Shown: positions 25,926 through 35,342, counted from the first letter of the stretch. The stretch is DNA of 64,000 bases from Chryseobacterium sp. SC28 (GCF_003932955.1 NZ_QOVY01000002.1:168154-232153); one strand, 5' to 3'. Notes: a model not told the origin generated them from the letters alone. Numbers and translations: made by a program.

Positions 25926-28049
25926 TCACTTCAAATTCAAATAATAATTCCAGATCAAGCGGATCTCGCCGTAATCAAAATCTGCAGGCAGAGCGGCTTT
26001 CCAATCGTTGATGTTTTCCTTTGGACTTTGCTTGAAAACTTTTTCGAAAGCCTCAATTTTCTCTTTCGGATAGATTCTCAGCAAATCATTTTTGTCAAGC
26101 AAATTCTGTTCGGCATATTTGGATAAATGGCCGAAAATCGTGGAATTGACCAAGCCTCTTTCTCTGGCAATCTCAGAAACAGTTTTCCCATTCTGAAACA
26201 GTTGATAAGTCAAAACGTGCGTCGGAACTTTATTGACGGACATTGAAATCACCTTATCTTTTTCTTTGTCAAACAAAGGCGTTTCCAAAAGATGAACGGT
26301 CTTCAAATCTTTGAGATAGTCTTCCAAATCGTCCAGCCAAATGCGGAAATCTTCGTTAAAAGCTTTCAGACCTTTCACGCCTTTCGTCTCCGAATAAAAA
26401 TCCTTTAGCGGCAAAAAAAGCTTCTCATTCACATTCGAGAAAAAGAAATTGACCGCACCTTTTGCTTTAAGTTCAATTTCCGACCATTTCTCTTCGCCTT
26501 GCAGGAATTTTTTGGTTTTCTGAACCAAAACTCTTTCCAGTTTTTGATAAATAACAGTCAGATTTTCAATCTCCGATTTTAGACTGAGATAAAGTTTTTG
26601 GGATTTATTATGGTCAATGAATTTACTCATTTTCGCAGAGATATTCCAGCTTTCCAGAGATGAAAGAAACCAAACACAGTCTATCCTGCGGAGCACTTTT
26701 TGGATGCTGTAATCGTATTTTTCGGTACTGAGGATTTCCTCAATTTTGGCGTTGGCATGCGTCTCATCCTGAAACTTAGAAACCCGTTTGTCACTGAAAA
26801 TGACTTCGGGCGTGATCTTCGATTTTAGAACAATGCCTTCCAAAGTGCGGCATCGAGACAACGCCACATAAACCTGACCCGACGCAAAGCTTTTCCCCGC
26901 ATCGATGATCAATCGGTCAAAGGTCAGCCCCTGGCTTTTGTGAATGGTGACCGCCCACGCCAGTCGAATCGGGAATTGTTTGAAGCTTCCCAAAACTTCT
27001 TCTTTGATATTCTTTTCGGCGTCCAGGGAATAGCGTTTCTGTTCCCAAGTTTCAGGTTTCAGACTGATTTCTTCGCCGGTTCCTTCCAAAATCACGGAGA
27101 CCTCGTCATCGTCAAGATGAGAAACCTTTGCCAGTTTGCCATTGTAATATTTCTTTTCGGCAGAGCTGTCGTTTCGGATAAACATAATCTGTGTTCCTAC
27201 TTTCAGTTCAAGAATTTCGTCATTCGGGTACTGCGTCTCCTTGAACTCTCCAACCACATTGGCATTGTAGAAGTAAGATTTTCCGCCGAGTTCTTTCAGT
27301 TTTTTCAGGTTGATGGCGTCTGCCATATTGTTGTGCGAGCAGAGATAAACATAGGCTTCGTCTTTGGCTTCAAAATGGGGCAAATATCGTGAATTGAGCA
27401 ATTCAAAATCAATATCTTCCGGTATGCCGTTGCGGATGGCGTTGAGGATTTCGAGAAAAGTTTCGTCGGTTTGGCGATAGACTTTCGTCAGTTCTATGGT
27501 AATCAATTGGACTTCCTCCAAAGCTTTGGCGTGAAAGAAGAAAGGCGATTGGTAATATTGGGAAAGCACAGGCTCGTCTCTCACCACGGGTGGCAACTGA
27601 TAGAGATCGCCGATAAACAGCATCTGAACGCCACCGAATTTCTGCTGATTTCTGCGCACGTGCCTCAATGAAAAATCCATCATATCCAGAACATCCGCGC
27701 GCAACATCGAGACTTCGTCTATGATAACGATTTCGATTTCCCTCAGCAGTTTGATTTTATCTTTTCGATATTTGAAATGTGCCACGAGATCGGATATATT
27801 ATTTCCCATATTCTCATCGATTCGCTCAGTTGTCGGCAAGAAAGTCCGCAATGGCAGGCCAAACATAGAATGGATCGTCACGCCACCGGCGTTGATGGCG
27901 GCAATTCCCGTTGGAGCCACCACGATGTGTTTTTTTTTGGTTTTTTGGACAAAGTCATTTAGGAAAGTTGTCTTTCCCGTGCCGGCTTTTCCGGTAAGAA
28001 AGACACTTCGGTTGGTATGTTCGACAAGCTCAAAAAGGGAATCATTCAT
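25926..28049 (-). CDS. Pif1/RecD-like helicase with C-terminal helix-turn-helix domain
   Basis: A 707-residue SF1B-type helicase: Walker A GKAGTGKTTFL near residue 21, Walker B IIDEVSMLRADVLD, and motif VI-like VTIHKSQGLTFDRLIIDAG and VYVALSRCRTLEGI. Near the C-terminus a helix-turn-helix (VSEIARERGLVNSTIFGHL) of the HTH_40 type is present, as in other Bacteroidetes Pif1-like helicases. I start at ATG 28049, just after a promoter; a start at 28085 would begin upstream of the -7 box. Confidence 0.88.
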   Translation of the reverse strand: MNDSLFELVEHTNRSVFLTGKAGTGKTTFLNDFVQKTKKKHIVVAPTGIAAINAGGVTIHSMFGLPLRTFLPTTERIDENMGNNISDLVAHFKYRKDKIKLLREIEIVIIDEVSMLRADVLDMMDFSLRHVRRNQQKFGGVQMLFIGDLYQLPPVVRDEPVLSQYYQSPFFFHAKALEEVQLITIELTKVYRQTDETFLEILNAIRNGIPEDIDFELLNSRYLPHFEAKDEAYVYLCSHNNMADAINLKKLKELGGKSYFYNANVVGEFKETQYPNDEILELKVGTQIMFIRNDSSAEKKYYNGKLAKVSHLDDDEVSVILEGTGEEISLKPETWEQKRYSLDAEKNIKEEVLGSFKQFPIRLAWAVTIHKSQGLTFDRLIIDAGKSFASGQVYVALSRCRTLEGIVLKSKITPEVIFSDKRVSKFQDETHANAKIEEILSTEKYDYSIQKVLRRIDCVWFLSSLESWNISAKMSKFIDHNKSQKLYLSLKSEIENLTVIYQKLERVLVQKTKKFLQGEEKWSEIELKAKGAVNFFFSNVNEKLFLPLKDFYSETKGVKGLKAFNEDFRIWLDDLEDYLKDLKTVHLLETPLFDKEKDKVISMSVNKVPTHVLTYQLFQNGKTVSEIARERGLVNSTIFGHLSKYAEQNLLDKNDLLRIYPKEKIEAFEKVFKQSPKENINDWKAALPADFDYGEIRLIWNYYLNLK

Positions 28050-28054
28050 CGCTT

Positions 28055-28085
28055 CAAAAATAAGGAAAAAAGATTCAGGAGACAA
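28055..28085 (-). promoter_or_regulatory. Promoter of the helicase gene, nearly leaderless
   Basis: On the minus strand TTG, 20 nt, TATTTTTG, then AAGCG and ATG. Both promoter elements are present at the consensus spacing, with the -7 box 5 nt before the start codon. Confidence 0.6.
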
Positions 28086-28184
28086 GAATCAAGAGACAAG
28101 GCGAAAGTAAAAGGAATTGGAGTTTAGAGAGTTCGGCAGTAATAAGGAGATTGAACACCAAAACCAACAGGCATCAACTAACAA

Positions 28185-28739
28185 CTACTTTACCCGGTCC
28201 GGATTTTGTTTCAGAAAGCTATCCCAGCCGGAATAAGATTTGTCGGTAGAAATTGTCCCTGAATTGAAATGATGACAAACTGCAACGGCCAATCCATCGG
28301 ACGCATCCAGATATTTCGTGGGGAATTCCTTCAGTTTCAGAAGGTTTTGAAGCATTCCGGCCACTTGCTCTTTGCTGGCATTTCCGTTTCCCGTGATGGC
28401 CATTTTCACTTTTTTCGGCGAATACTCGGTGATTGGAATATTTCTGTGAAGGCTTGCAGCGATGGCCACGCCTTGCGCTCGACCCAGCTTCAGCATACTT
28501 TGAACATTTTTACCGTAGAATGGCGCTTCAAGCGCGGTTTCGTCGGGGTTATATTCGTCAATTAAGGCTAAGGTTTTATCGAAGATGACTTTGAGTTTGG
28601 TTTCGTGATTTTCATATTTCTTGAGGATCAATTCGTGCATAGCGAGCAGTTCCATCTGGCCCGCTTTCACACTGATGATTCCGAATCCCATAATGGAAGT
28701 TCCCGGATCGATTCCTAAAATTATTTTTTCAACTTGCAT
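28185..28739 (-). CDS. ruvC: Crossover junction endodeoxyribonuclease RuvC
   Basis: A 184-residue Holliday junction resolvase. The acidic catalytic set is visible: Asp in GIDPGTSIMGFG, Glu in TALEAPFYGKN, and Asp residues in DASDGLAVAVCHH. The length matches the family. It acts with RuvAB, not encoded here. A -7 box TATTTTTG lies 5 nt before the ATG. Confidence 0.96.
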   Translation of the reverse strand: MQVEKIILGIDPGTSIMGFGIISVKAGQMELLAMHELILKKYENHETKLKVIFDKTLALIDEYNPDETALEAPFYGKNVQSMLKLGRAQGVAIAASLHRNIPITEYSPKKVKMAITGNGNASKEQVAGMLQNLLKLKEFPTKYLDASDGLAVAVCHHFNSGTISTDKSYSGWDSFLKQNPDRVK

Positions 28740-28744
28740 AATGA

Positions 28745-28752
28745 CAAAAATA
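28745..28752 (-). promoter_or_regulatory. -7 box TATTTTTG, nearly leaderless ruvC
   Basis: TATTTTTG, then TCATT and ATG of ruvC. No good -33 element at standard spacing. Confidence 0.5.
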
Positions 28753-28823
28753 CGGCAAGATTTTCCAAAAGGACTTTATCAAACTCTATTTTTTATAATC
28801 GATATCGATTTTTCATCAAAAAT

Positions 28824-28858
28824 AAACCCCTTTTAAAGCATCTTTAAAAGAGGTTTTT
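28824..28858 (-). terminator. Terminator of the dienelactone hydrolase gene
   Basis: CTTTTAAAG/CTTTAAAAG stem flanked by CC/GG pairs and A/T runs on both sides; probably bidirectional. Confidence 0.75.
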
Positions 28859-28889
28859 GAATTTGGTAAAAACAGTTTATTTAGTATTT

Positions 28890-29645
28890 TTATTTGAAAA
28901 TTTCTGCGAAGAAATCCAACATCGCTTGCCACGATCTTTTGGCTGCTTTTTCGTTGTAAGCCATTCCTGTGCTATTGTCGGTTCCTGCATCTTTGTGTGT
29001 AAAGCCGTGAACCGAGTTGCCGTAATAGGTCATTTGCCAATCTGCTTTTGCCTTTCTCATTTCATCCTGAAAAGCTTTGATTTCCGCCTCGGGAGCAAAT
29101 GGATCGTCGGCGCCGTGCAACACGAGAACTTTCGGAGTAATAGGTTCAATGGTTCGGGCGGCATCTCTTCCCAGTCCGCCGTGGAAGGAAACCACGCCTC
29201 TTACTTTCATATTGGTTCGGGCAGCTTCTAGTGCGCCTGTTCCTCCAAAACAATAACCAATCACCGCAATTTTATCCGGATTGGCTCCATTTTTTACCAG
29301 CTCATTCAGCGCCAAGCGGATTCTGGTTTGGTATTCCTTGACGTTATTTTTATAATATCCGGCCATTTTTGCGGCTTCATTTTGGTCTTTGGGTCTTTTA
29401 TCGACGCCATAAATATCGGCTACCAACGTTTTATAGCCCAATTTTGCCAATTCAGCTGCATTTTCCTTGGCATTATTGTCGATTCCCAGCCACGCCGGAA
29501 GTAGCAAAACGGCATTTCCGTTGGCTTTTTGTGGGCTGTAGAAAACGCCTTCAAGCTTCTGGCTGCCATCGGCATAAGAAACGGTCTTCTGAGCATTAGC
29601 CCCGATCATTGTGAAAGTAAATAAAAGAACTAAGATGTTTTTCAT
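28890..29645 (-). CDS. Dienelactone hydrolase family protein, secreted
   Basis: A 251-residue alpha/beta hydrolase with a signal peptide (MKNILVLLFTFTMIGANAQ). The nucleophile elbow IGYCFGGTGAL carries Cys as in dienelactone hydrolases; the Asp lies in HGADDPFAP and the His in SVHGFTHKDAG. The substrate is probably not a true dienelactone, since most of these exported Bacteroidetes proteins are of unknown substrate. Monocistronic. Confidence 0.88.
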   Translation of the reverse strand: MKNILVLLFTFTMIGANAQKTVSYADGSQKLEGVFYSPQKANGNAVLLLPAWLGIDNNAKENAAELAKLGYKTLVADIYGVDKRPKDQNEAAKMAGYYKNNVKEYQTRIRLALNELVKNGANPDKIAVIGYCFGGTGALEAARTNMKVRGVVSFHGGLGRDAARTIEPITPKVLVLHGADDPFAPEAEIKAFQDEMRKAKADWQMTYYGNSVHGFTHKDAGTDNSTGMAYNEKAAKRSWQAMLDFFAEIFK

Positions 29646-29774
29646 AGGAATACTTTTTAGGTTAAACTTTAATTTTTTTTGTGAGGTTAATTTACTAAGA
29701 AAAATATTTTTAATAAAAATATTTGTTAAAATTTTTCTTTAATTTTTTTAGGAATATTGAATTTTTCGGTGTCA

Positions 29775-30824
29775 TCAAAACTCTGCCAGTTTCTCTTCAC
29801 TCAACTGTTTCACGACATTGATCCAATCTGCCTGTTCATTAAGGCAAGGAATATAATCAAATCTCTCGCCACCGTTGTGAAGAAATATTTCTTTGCCTTC
29901 GACAGAGATTTCTTCCAAGGTTTCCAAGCAATCTGAAACAAAAGCAGGGCAAACGATGGCTAATTTTTTGATGCCTTTCTTCGCAAGACCTTCGAGGGTC
30001 GCATCGGTATAAGGTTCTATCCATTTATCTTTTCCCAATCGGGATTGGAAGGTGACCAGCACTTTTTCTTTGGGCAAACCCAGTTTTTCACGAACCAATT
30101 CGGTCACTTTGTAGCATTGATGCCTGTAGCAAAATTTGTGCGAAGGCAGATTGTCTTTCTGGCAGCAGTTGTCCATACTGCAAGTTTTTGTGGGATCGGT
30201 TTTGTAAATATGTCTTTCTGGAACGCCGTGGTAAGAGAATTGGAGCAGGTCGAAGTCTGCCGGCAGTTTCTCGGCAATGCTTTTTGCTAAAGCATCAATG
30301 TAAATCTCACGGTCGTAAAAAGGCTGAATGTAATTGATTTTGATATCGGGAAAGAATTTCTGGCGCACTTCTTCTGCTTTGTCAATCACGGTTTCCGTGG
30401 TGCTCATTGCATATTGCGGATAAAGCGGAAACAGGGTGATTTGCGTAATGCCCAGATCTACCAACTCCTGAATGCCCGTTTTTATCGAGGGTTCCGCATA
30501 TCGCATCCCCAAACCAACTGGAACATCTACGATCTTTTGAAGTCTTTGCTGAAGATGCTTTGAGATCACGATCAGGGGCGAGCCTTCCTCCGTCCATACG
30601 GTTTTGTAGGCTTCCGCAGATTTTTTGGGGCGCGTTTTCAGGATGATGCCTTGAACCAAAAGCGCACGGAAAATCCATCGATAATCAATCACTTTCTCGT
30701 CCATCAGGAACTCGTCCAGATAATCTTTTACATCTTCTACAGAAGTGGATTTAGGCGATCCGAGATTGACTAAGAGGATTCCTTTACGGTTTTTGGTTGT
30801 CGGTTTTTGGTTTTTGGTTTCCAA
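29775..30824 (-). CDS. hemH: Ferrochelatase with internal Cys cluster
   Basis: A 349-residue enzyme that inserts Fe(II) into protoporphyrin in the last step of haem synthesis. GILLVNLGSP, the catalytic His region SYHGVPERH and the C-terminal EISVEGKEIFLHNGGE fit the family. After the His an insertion carries five Cys (TCSMDNCC, then HKFCYRHQCY), which could bind an Fe-S cluster. The only start is TTG 30824; residues 2-13 (ETKNQKPTTKNR) are encoded by a repeat-like AAACCAAAAACC stretch. Confidence 0.93.
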   Translation of the reverse strand: METKNQKPTTKNRKGILLVNLGSPKSTSVEDVKDYLDEFLMDEKVIDYRWIFRALLVQGIILKTRPKKSAEAYKTVWTEEGSPLIVISKHLQQRLQKIVDVPVGLGMRYAEPSIKTGIQELVDLGITQITLFPLYPQYAMSTTETVIDKAEEVRQKFFPDIKINYIQPFYDREIYIDALAKSIAEKLPADFDLLQFSYHGVPERHIYKTDPTKTCSMDNCCQKDNLPSHKFCYRHQCYKVTELVREKLGLPKEKVLVTFQSRLGKDKWIEPYTDATLEGLAKKGIKKLAIVCPAFVSDCLETLEEISVEGKEIFLHNGGERFDYIPCLNEQADWINVVKQLSEEKLAEF

Positions 30825-30892
30825 ATTTGAAATTTAATTTATGTAAGTTTCAGAAAACTGTCCATTGACAGGCTTCAACGATCTATTAAAGA

Positions 30893-31771
30893 TTATCCAT
30901 TCACTGCTTCTACATTCTCTACCAGTTCGGGAACGAATTGTTTCAGAATGTTTTGGATGCCGTTTTTCAAGGTGGCGGTAGAAGATGGGCAACCGCTGCA
31001 AGCACCTTGGAGGAGCATTTTCGCGGTTTTATTTTCTCTGTCATATTCAATCAAGGAGATTTTTCCGCCGTCGTTTTCTACGGCCGGCGCCACATATTCG
31101 TTCAGGATATCATTGATTTTCTGCTCATCATCGGTATATTCTCTATTGATGATTTTCAACATCGGGTTTTCGTGTGTGTGTGGCTCTGCGTTGGAAATAG
31201 TTTTCCCGGCTTGCAGAAATTCGGCAATGAAAGATCGAACGCTGTTCATAATTTCGTGCCATTCAAATCGGTCGTCTCTGGTGACTGCAACAAAGTTATC
31301 GCTAATATAGACTTCTTTCACATAGTCAAACGCATCGAATAATTCTTTGGCTAAGGGAACGTCCTGCGCTTTTTCACGGGATTTGACCTCGATGAACCCG
31401 TCCAAAAGCATCTTGTTGGAAATGAATTTCATAACCGCGGGGTTGGGCGTCATTTCCGAGTAAATCAGATAATGCTCTTTTTTCTTTTGAAGATAAAGCC
31501 GAGGGTTGGCCAGAAGTTCGTCTTCAATGATGTTTTTCAGACTTTCGGCGACGTATTCCCATTCTACAGTGTCTTCTTTGGCCACCGCAATAAAATTAGC
31601 CGTGATGAAAATCCTGTTGACGAATGGATAATTGAAAAGCTCTTGTGCCAGCGGTATTTCCGAAATATCAGATTCTCTGTCAAGTTCCACAGATCCCGGA
31701 ATGAGGTTGTAGTCTGTGACGAACTTCATTACCTTTGGGTTCTCGGTAGGTTCTATAATGATTTCTCTCAT
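30893..31771 (-). CDS. NifU-like Fe-S scaffold with two Nfu_N domains
   Basis: A 292-residue protein. Two tandem Nfu N-terminal domains (NPKVMKFVTDYNLIPGSVEL at about 10-90 and NPAVMKFISNKMLLDGFIEV at about 105-190) are followed by a NifU C-terminal domain with the cluster-binding GACSGCPSSTATL. It carries and delivers Fe-S clusters. I start at ATG 31771; an in-frame TTG at 31834 would add 21 residues and lies upstream of a -7 box (TATTTTTG at 31789-31796). Confidence 0.9.
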   Translation of the reverse strand: MREIIIEPTENPKVMKFVTDYNLIPGSVELDRESDISEIPLAQELFNYPFVNRIFITANFIAVAKEDTVEWEYVAESLKNIIEDELLANPRLYLQKKKEHYLIYSEMTPNPAVMKFISNKMLLDGFIEVKSREKAQDVPLAKELFDAFDYVKEVYISDNFVAVTRDDRFEWHEIMNSVRSFIAEFLQAGKTISNAEPHTHENPMLKIINREYTDDEQKINDILNEYVAPAVENDGGKISLIEYDRENKTAKMLLQGACSGCPSSTATLKNGIQNILKQFVPELVENVEAVNG

Positions 31772-31788
31772 TTTAATCAATTGAAATA

Positions 31789-31796
31789 CAAAAATA
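31789..31796 (-). promoter_or_regulatory. -7 box for nfu gene
   Basis: TATTTTTG on the minus strand, 17 nt before the ATG at 31771; this also supports that start over the longer frame. Confidence 0.45.
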
Positions 31797-31984
31797 TCGT
31801 AATTTGGTGGAACAAAAAAGCGGAGGAATCCCAACGTTATGTTATGTTTTGATTATGAACAGATTGCGTGTGTTTGATTTTTTCTATTGGATTGATTCTG
31901 CTATTTTTAAATTACTTTCTTGCTAAGATTGCTTAGCATTATTTTTATTTCAGCGAGCATTTTAAATTATCAAAAATAAATAAT

Positions 31985-32497
31985 ATGGCACTTATTAAAG
32001 AACTTTTAGGAAAAACGCCCCAAATGGGTAAAAATGTTTTTGTGGCGGAAACTGCCGTTATCATTGGCGATGTCACGATGGGCGACGACTGCAGCATCTG
32101 GTACAACGCCGTTCTCCGAGGCGATGTCAATTCCATAAAAATGGGAAATAAAGTGAATGTTCAGGACAATGTGATGATCCACTGCACGTACCAAAAAAGC
32201 ACGACAAACATTGGGAATAATGTCTCTATCGGGCACAATGCCATTGTCCACGGCTGCACCATCAAAGATAATGTGCTGATAGGAATGGGCGCTATCGTGA
32301 TGGACGATACCGTGGTGGAAAGCGATTCTATTGTGGCGGCTGGCGCAGTCGTCACGGCTAATTCAATCATTCGAAAAGGCGAGATCTGGGCTGGCGTTCC
32401 TGCAAGAAAGGTGAAGGAGGTTTCACAAATTTTATTGGACGGCGAAATCGAAAGGATCGTAAATAATTATTTGAAATACGCCGACTGGTACAAATAA
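31985..32497 (+). CDS. Gamma-type carbonic anhydrase family protein
   Basis: A 170-residue left-handed beta-helix protein of hexapeptide repeats. The His ligands are seen in VMIHCTYQ and in the IGHNAIVHGCTI segment, as in the YrdA/PaaY/CaiE group. It may be a carbonic anhydrase or a PaaY-like thioesterase; the fold alone does not decide. It is followed after 46 nt by a YihY protein. Confidence 0.9.
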   Translation: MALIKELLGKTPQMGKNVFVAETAVIIGDVTMGDDCSIWYNAVLRGDVNSIKMGNKVNVQDNVMIHCTYQKSTTNIGNNVSIGHNAIVHGCTIKDNVLIGMGAIVMDDTVVESDSIVAAGAVVTANSIIRKGEIWAGVPARKVKEVSQILLDGEIERIVNNYLKYADWYK

Positions 32498-32543
32498 GGC
32501 GCAGATTGGTACAATCATTGAATTTTCCGAAGAAATTTCAATA

Positions 32544-33485
32544 ATGACCAAACTAAAATCTTTTTGGGAAGTTCTGCGAGATACTTTTAAGGAATGGAGT
32601 TCGTCTTCTGCGTCCAAAGACAGTGCAAGCATGGCTTACAACGCCATTTTTGCGCTACCCGGATTGCTGATAATTATCATCTGGACAGCCGGACATTTTT
32701 ATGGTCAAGAGGCCGTGAATGGGGAAATAGTACGGCAGATCCAAGGCGTAATGGGCTACGACACAGCAAAAACCATTCAAGATATTATTGCCAGCGCGAT
32801 GATCGACAAACAGAATTTTTGGATGAAAGCATTGGGCGTTGCCACCTTGATTTTTGGAGCTACCAGTTTGTTTTTTCAAATGCAAACCACGCTTAACAAC
32901 CTTTGGGATGTAGAAGCGGCTCCGAAAAAAGCTTGGCAAAAGTTCATTATAGATCGTGCCAATTCCTTGGGAATGATTCTTATTATTGCATTTTTGCTTT
33001 TAATCAGTATGGTTTTATCTTCCCTAATTGGGCTCGCCAACCAATTGATTACCAAGTATTTTGGTATGGAGACCTATGTTCTCATCCAAAGCAGTAATTT
33101 CATTTTAGGATTTATTGTGATTACCGTTCTCTTCGCCATTATGTTCAAAGTTTTGCCGGACGTGGAGATTCAATGGAAGTCGGTGTGGATTGGCGCAGTG
33201 GTAACCGCATTACTGTTTAATATCGGCAAGATGCTGATAAGTTTTTATTTCGATGTTTCAAAGCCTACTTCAGTTTTCGGCGCTGCCGGCACCGTGATTT
33301 TATTGATGATGTGGATCAATTATTCCTGCCAGTTGATATTTTTCGGAGCCGAATTTACAAAAGTCTATGCTGCCAAAAAGGGTCATAAAATCGTCCCGTC
33401 AAGACATGCCAAATGGAGCGAAGAAAAACTTTACAGAGAAGCCGAAGCTCTGAAACTACGCGGTAATATCCAGAATTTATCATGA
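32544..33485 (+). CDS. YihY/BrkB family inner membrane protein
   Basis: A 313-residue protein with six membrane segments and the family pattern SMAYNAIFALPGLLIIIIWT near the N-terminus, TTLNNLWDVEAAP in the middle, and VFGAAGTVILLMMWINYSCQ then FFGAEFTKVYA near the C-terminus. Once called ribonuclease BN by mistake. Function unknown; possibly a transporter. Confidence 0.9.
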   Translation: MTKLKSFWEVLRDTFKEWSSSSASKDSASMAYNAIFALPGLLIIIIWTAGHFYGQEAVNGEIVRQIQGVMGYDTAKTIQDIIASAMIDKQNFWMKALGVATLIFGATSLFFQMQTTLNNLWDVEAAPKKAWQKFIIDRANSLGMILIIAFLLLISMVLSSLIGLANQLITKYFGMETYVLIQSSNFILGFIVITVLFAIMFKVLPDVEIQWKSVWIGAVVTALLFNIGKMLISFYFDVSKPTSVFGAAGTVILLMMWINYSCQLIFFGAEFTKVYAAKKGHKIVPSRHAKWSEEKLYREAEALKLRGNIQNLS

Positions 33486-33517
33486 TCGTTTTGTAGGTTT
33501 TCGCAATTGCAATCTCC

Positions 33518-33557
33518 GCGCAACTACGGTTAAAGTCTTACCGGAGTGCGTTTTTTG
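33518..33557 (+). terminator. Imperfect terminator after yihY-like gene
   Basis: CGCAACTACGGTTA pairs imperfectly with TACCGGAGTGCG, followed by TTTTTTG. Confidence 0.5.
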
Positions 33558-33664
33558 TTTTAATTTAATATTTCCAGAACTATAAAAATTTATTATTAGG
33601 TTTTGCCTAATACTATTTGTAACAATTTATCGTTTAAGATTACATATTTTCATAATCCCTCAAA

Positions 33665-34750
33665 ATGAAAAAAAACACCCCTTCAATTCGTATAAATTGG
33701 TTTCAATATTTTCTAATGCTCTGTTCCGGAGGAAATATTCATTTATTGAAAAGGTCACCCAGCGAATGGAACAAATTTGCGGGCATCGGCGGCATCGTTC
33801 TTTTCACGGCTATTTTCGCAACGCTTTCTGCGGGATACGCGATGTTCACGGTTTTTGACAATCTGTGGACGGCTGTCGGATTTGCAATTCTTTGGGGATT
33901 GATGATTTTCAACTTGGATAGATACATCGTCTCATCCATCAAAAAAACCGGAACGTGGTGGAATCAAATTCTGATGACCATTCCACGACTAATTCTTGCG
34001 ACATTTCTGGGCATCATCATTTCCAAACCCTTGGAGCTGAAAATTTTTGAAAAAGAAGTCAACAAACAACTGAATACGATCATTCAGAGAAACAAGAAAC
34101 AGCTGCAGACAGAAATGAGCGGGCGAATTCTGCAACAAGCAGGTCCGTTTGACCAAGAGAAAAAGCAGATTCAAAATCAAATCAAGAATTATCAGATGGC
34201 TTATGATTCGGCATCGGTCGAATTAGAAAAAGAAATTCTTGGGAAGCAATCCGGCTTGACCAGTGGAAAAGTGGGTTTTGGGACCAATGCAAAGCGAAAA
34301 GCCGAACTGAAGGAGCAGAAACGCCTCGATCTGGAAAATTATCAGAAGCAACAGCAAGCAAGATTACAATATTTGGATCGCGAAATCTCAAAAGTCTACA
34401 CCAATCTGGAAACCGAGCGGAAGTCCACCGAAACTTTTGAGGACAAATTCAATGGTTTTGCCGCTCGATTGCAGGCTTTGGACGAGCTGGGAGATAATTC
34501 TGCCATCATCGCATTGGCCGCCAGTTTCATAATGGGACTTTTTATCTGTCTGGAGATTTCGCCCGTTTTGATCAAGCTCATCTCAGCCGTGGGTCCTTAC
34601 GATTATCTTTTGGAAAAAACCGAGAACGATTTCCGATTGTATTCCAAAGAAAAAATTGCCAAAGGAAATCTTCAGACCGATTACCGGATTAGCGATTTTA
34701 AAGACGACTTGGAAACCAAGCAAAGAACGAAACACAACAATGATTTATGA
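33665..34750 (+). CDS. DUF4407 domain-containing membrane protein
   Basis: A 361-residue protein with three membrane helices in the first 125 residues (including GIGGIVLFTAIFATLSAGYA and a segment with NLDRYIVSSIKK), a charged coiled coil at about 140-270, and a last helix (IIALAASFIMGLFICLEISP) before a short tail. This is the DUF4407 layout, found in many Bacteroidetes with unknown role. Monocistronic. Confidence 0.85.
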   Translation: MKKNTPSIRINWFQYFLMLCSGGNIHLLKRSPSEWNKFAGIGGIVLFTAIFATLSAGYAMFTVFDNLWTAVGFAILWGLMIFNLDRYIVSSIKKTGTWWNQILMTIPRLILATFLGIIISKPLELKIFEKEVNKQLNTIIQRNKKQLQTEMSGRILQQAGPFDQEKKQIQNQIKNYQMAYDSASVELEKEILGKQSGLTSGKVGFGTNAKRKAELKEQKRLDLENYQKQQQARLQYLDREISKVYTNLETERKSTETFEDKFNGFAARLQALDELGDNSAIIALAASFIMGLFICLEISPVLIKLISAVGPYDYLLEKTENDFRLYSKEKIAKGNLQTDYRISDFKDDLETKQRTKHNNDL

Positions 34751-34751
34751 A

Positions 34752-34783
34752 AAAACTTCCAAATTTGGAAGTTTCGTTTTTTA
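34752..34783. terminator. Bidirectional terminator
   Basis: A perfect 22-bp palindrome (AAACTTCCAAA and its complement TTTGGAAGTTT) with a T-run on the + side and A-run before it, between two convergent genes. Confidence 0.9.
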
Positions 34784-35128
34784 TTTCAAATCACCAACCA
34801 TAAAAGGCTGCTCGGCATCCTCGCTATAATCCCGAACAAATCCTATTTCTTTAGATTGACCAATCTCAGATTTCGAAGAACCGGAAAATCCATCCCCAAA
34901 ATCGATGCTGAAATCGATATAACTCAGTCGGTTCTTGGTAAATTTGATCTTATTGAAAACCAAAATAATGTTTTTTTCTTTCAGGTTTTTCTGCAAACTC
35001 ACGAGGTCTTTTTTCGTCATATCTTTATTGAAAACCACGGCTATGACTTTCTTATGGGTTGTAAAAGACATCATCCCAAAAAAGAACAACGATAAGAATA
35101 TGATGGATAAAATTGAGTGTTTTTTCAC
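34781..35128 (-). CDS. Hypothetical exported protein
   Basis: A 115-residue protein with a signal peptide or membrane anchor (SILSIIFLSLFFFGMMSFTT), then a segment DMTKKDLVSLQKNLKEKNII and an outer part ending QPFMVGDLK. The layout of a short signal, a predicted alpha/beta segment and a DFSIDFGDGFSGSS stretch recalls small regulator-like proteins next to M56 peptidases, but I do not assign a family. Single gene. Confidence 0.6.
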   Translation of the reverse strand: MKKHSILSIIFLSLFFFGMMSFTTHKKVIAVVFNKDMTKKDLVSLQKNLKEKNIILVFNKIKFTKNRLSYIDFSIDFGDGFSGSSKSEIGQSKEIGFVRDYSEDAEQPFMVGDLK

Positions 35129-35342
35129 TATGTATAACTGAGTGCCAAATTTACGAATTCTTTACCGAATTATAAATAATTTTTTTAATAGAATCTCTTG
35201 CCAAAAAGCATACGGGTTGCAGACCAAAATACAGAAGCAAAAATTGTTTAACAAAGAGTTTGATATTGGGGTAATTTATTCAAAATCAAAAAAATAAGTT
35301 GTACCGAATTGTTTTTTTATTACATTTGGGAAAAATAAAATC

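Noticed and set aside
33486..33664. Riboswitch or small RNA between the YihY and DUF4407 genes
   Set aside because: Only an imperfect terminator hairpin could be made out; the rest is AT-rich without paired segments.
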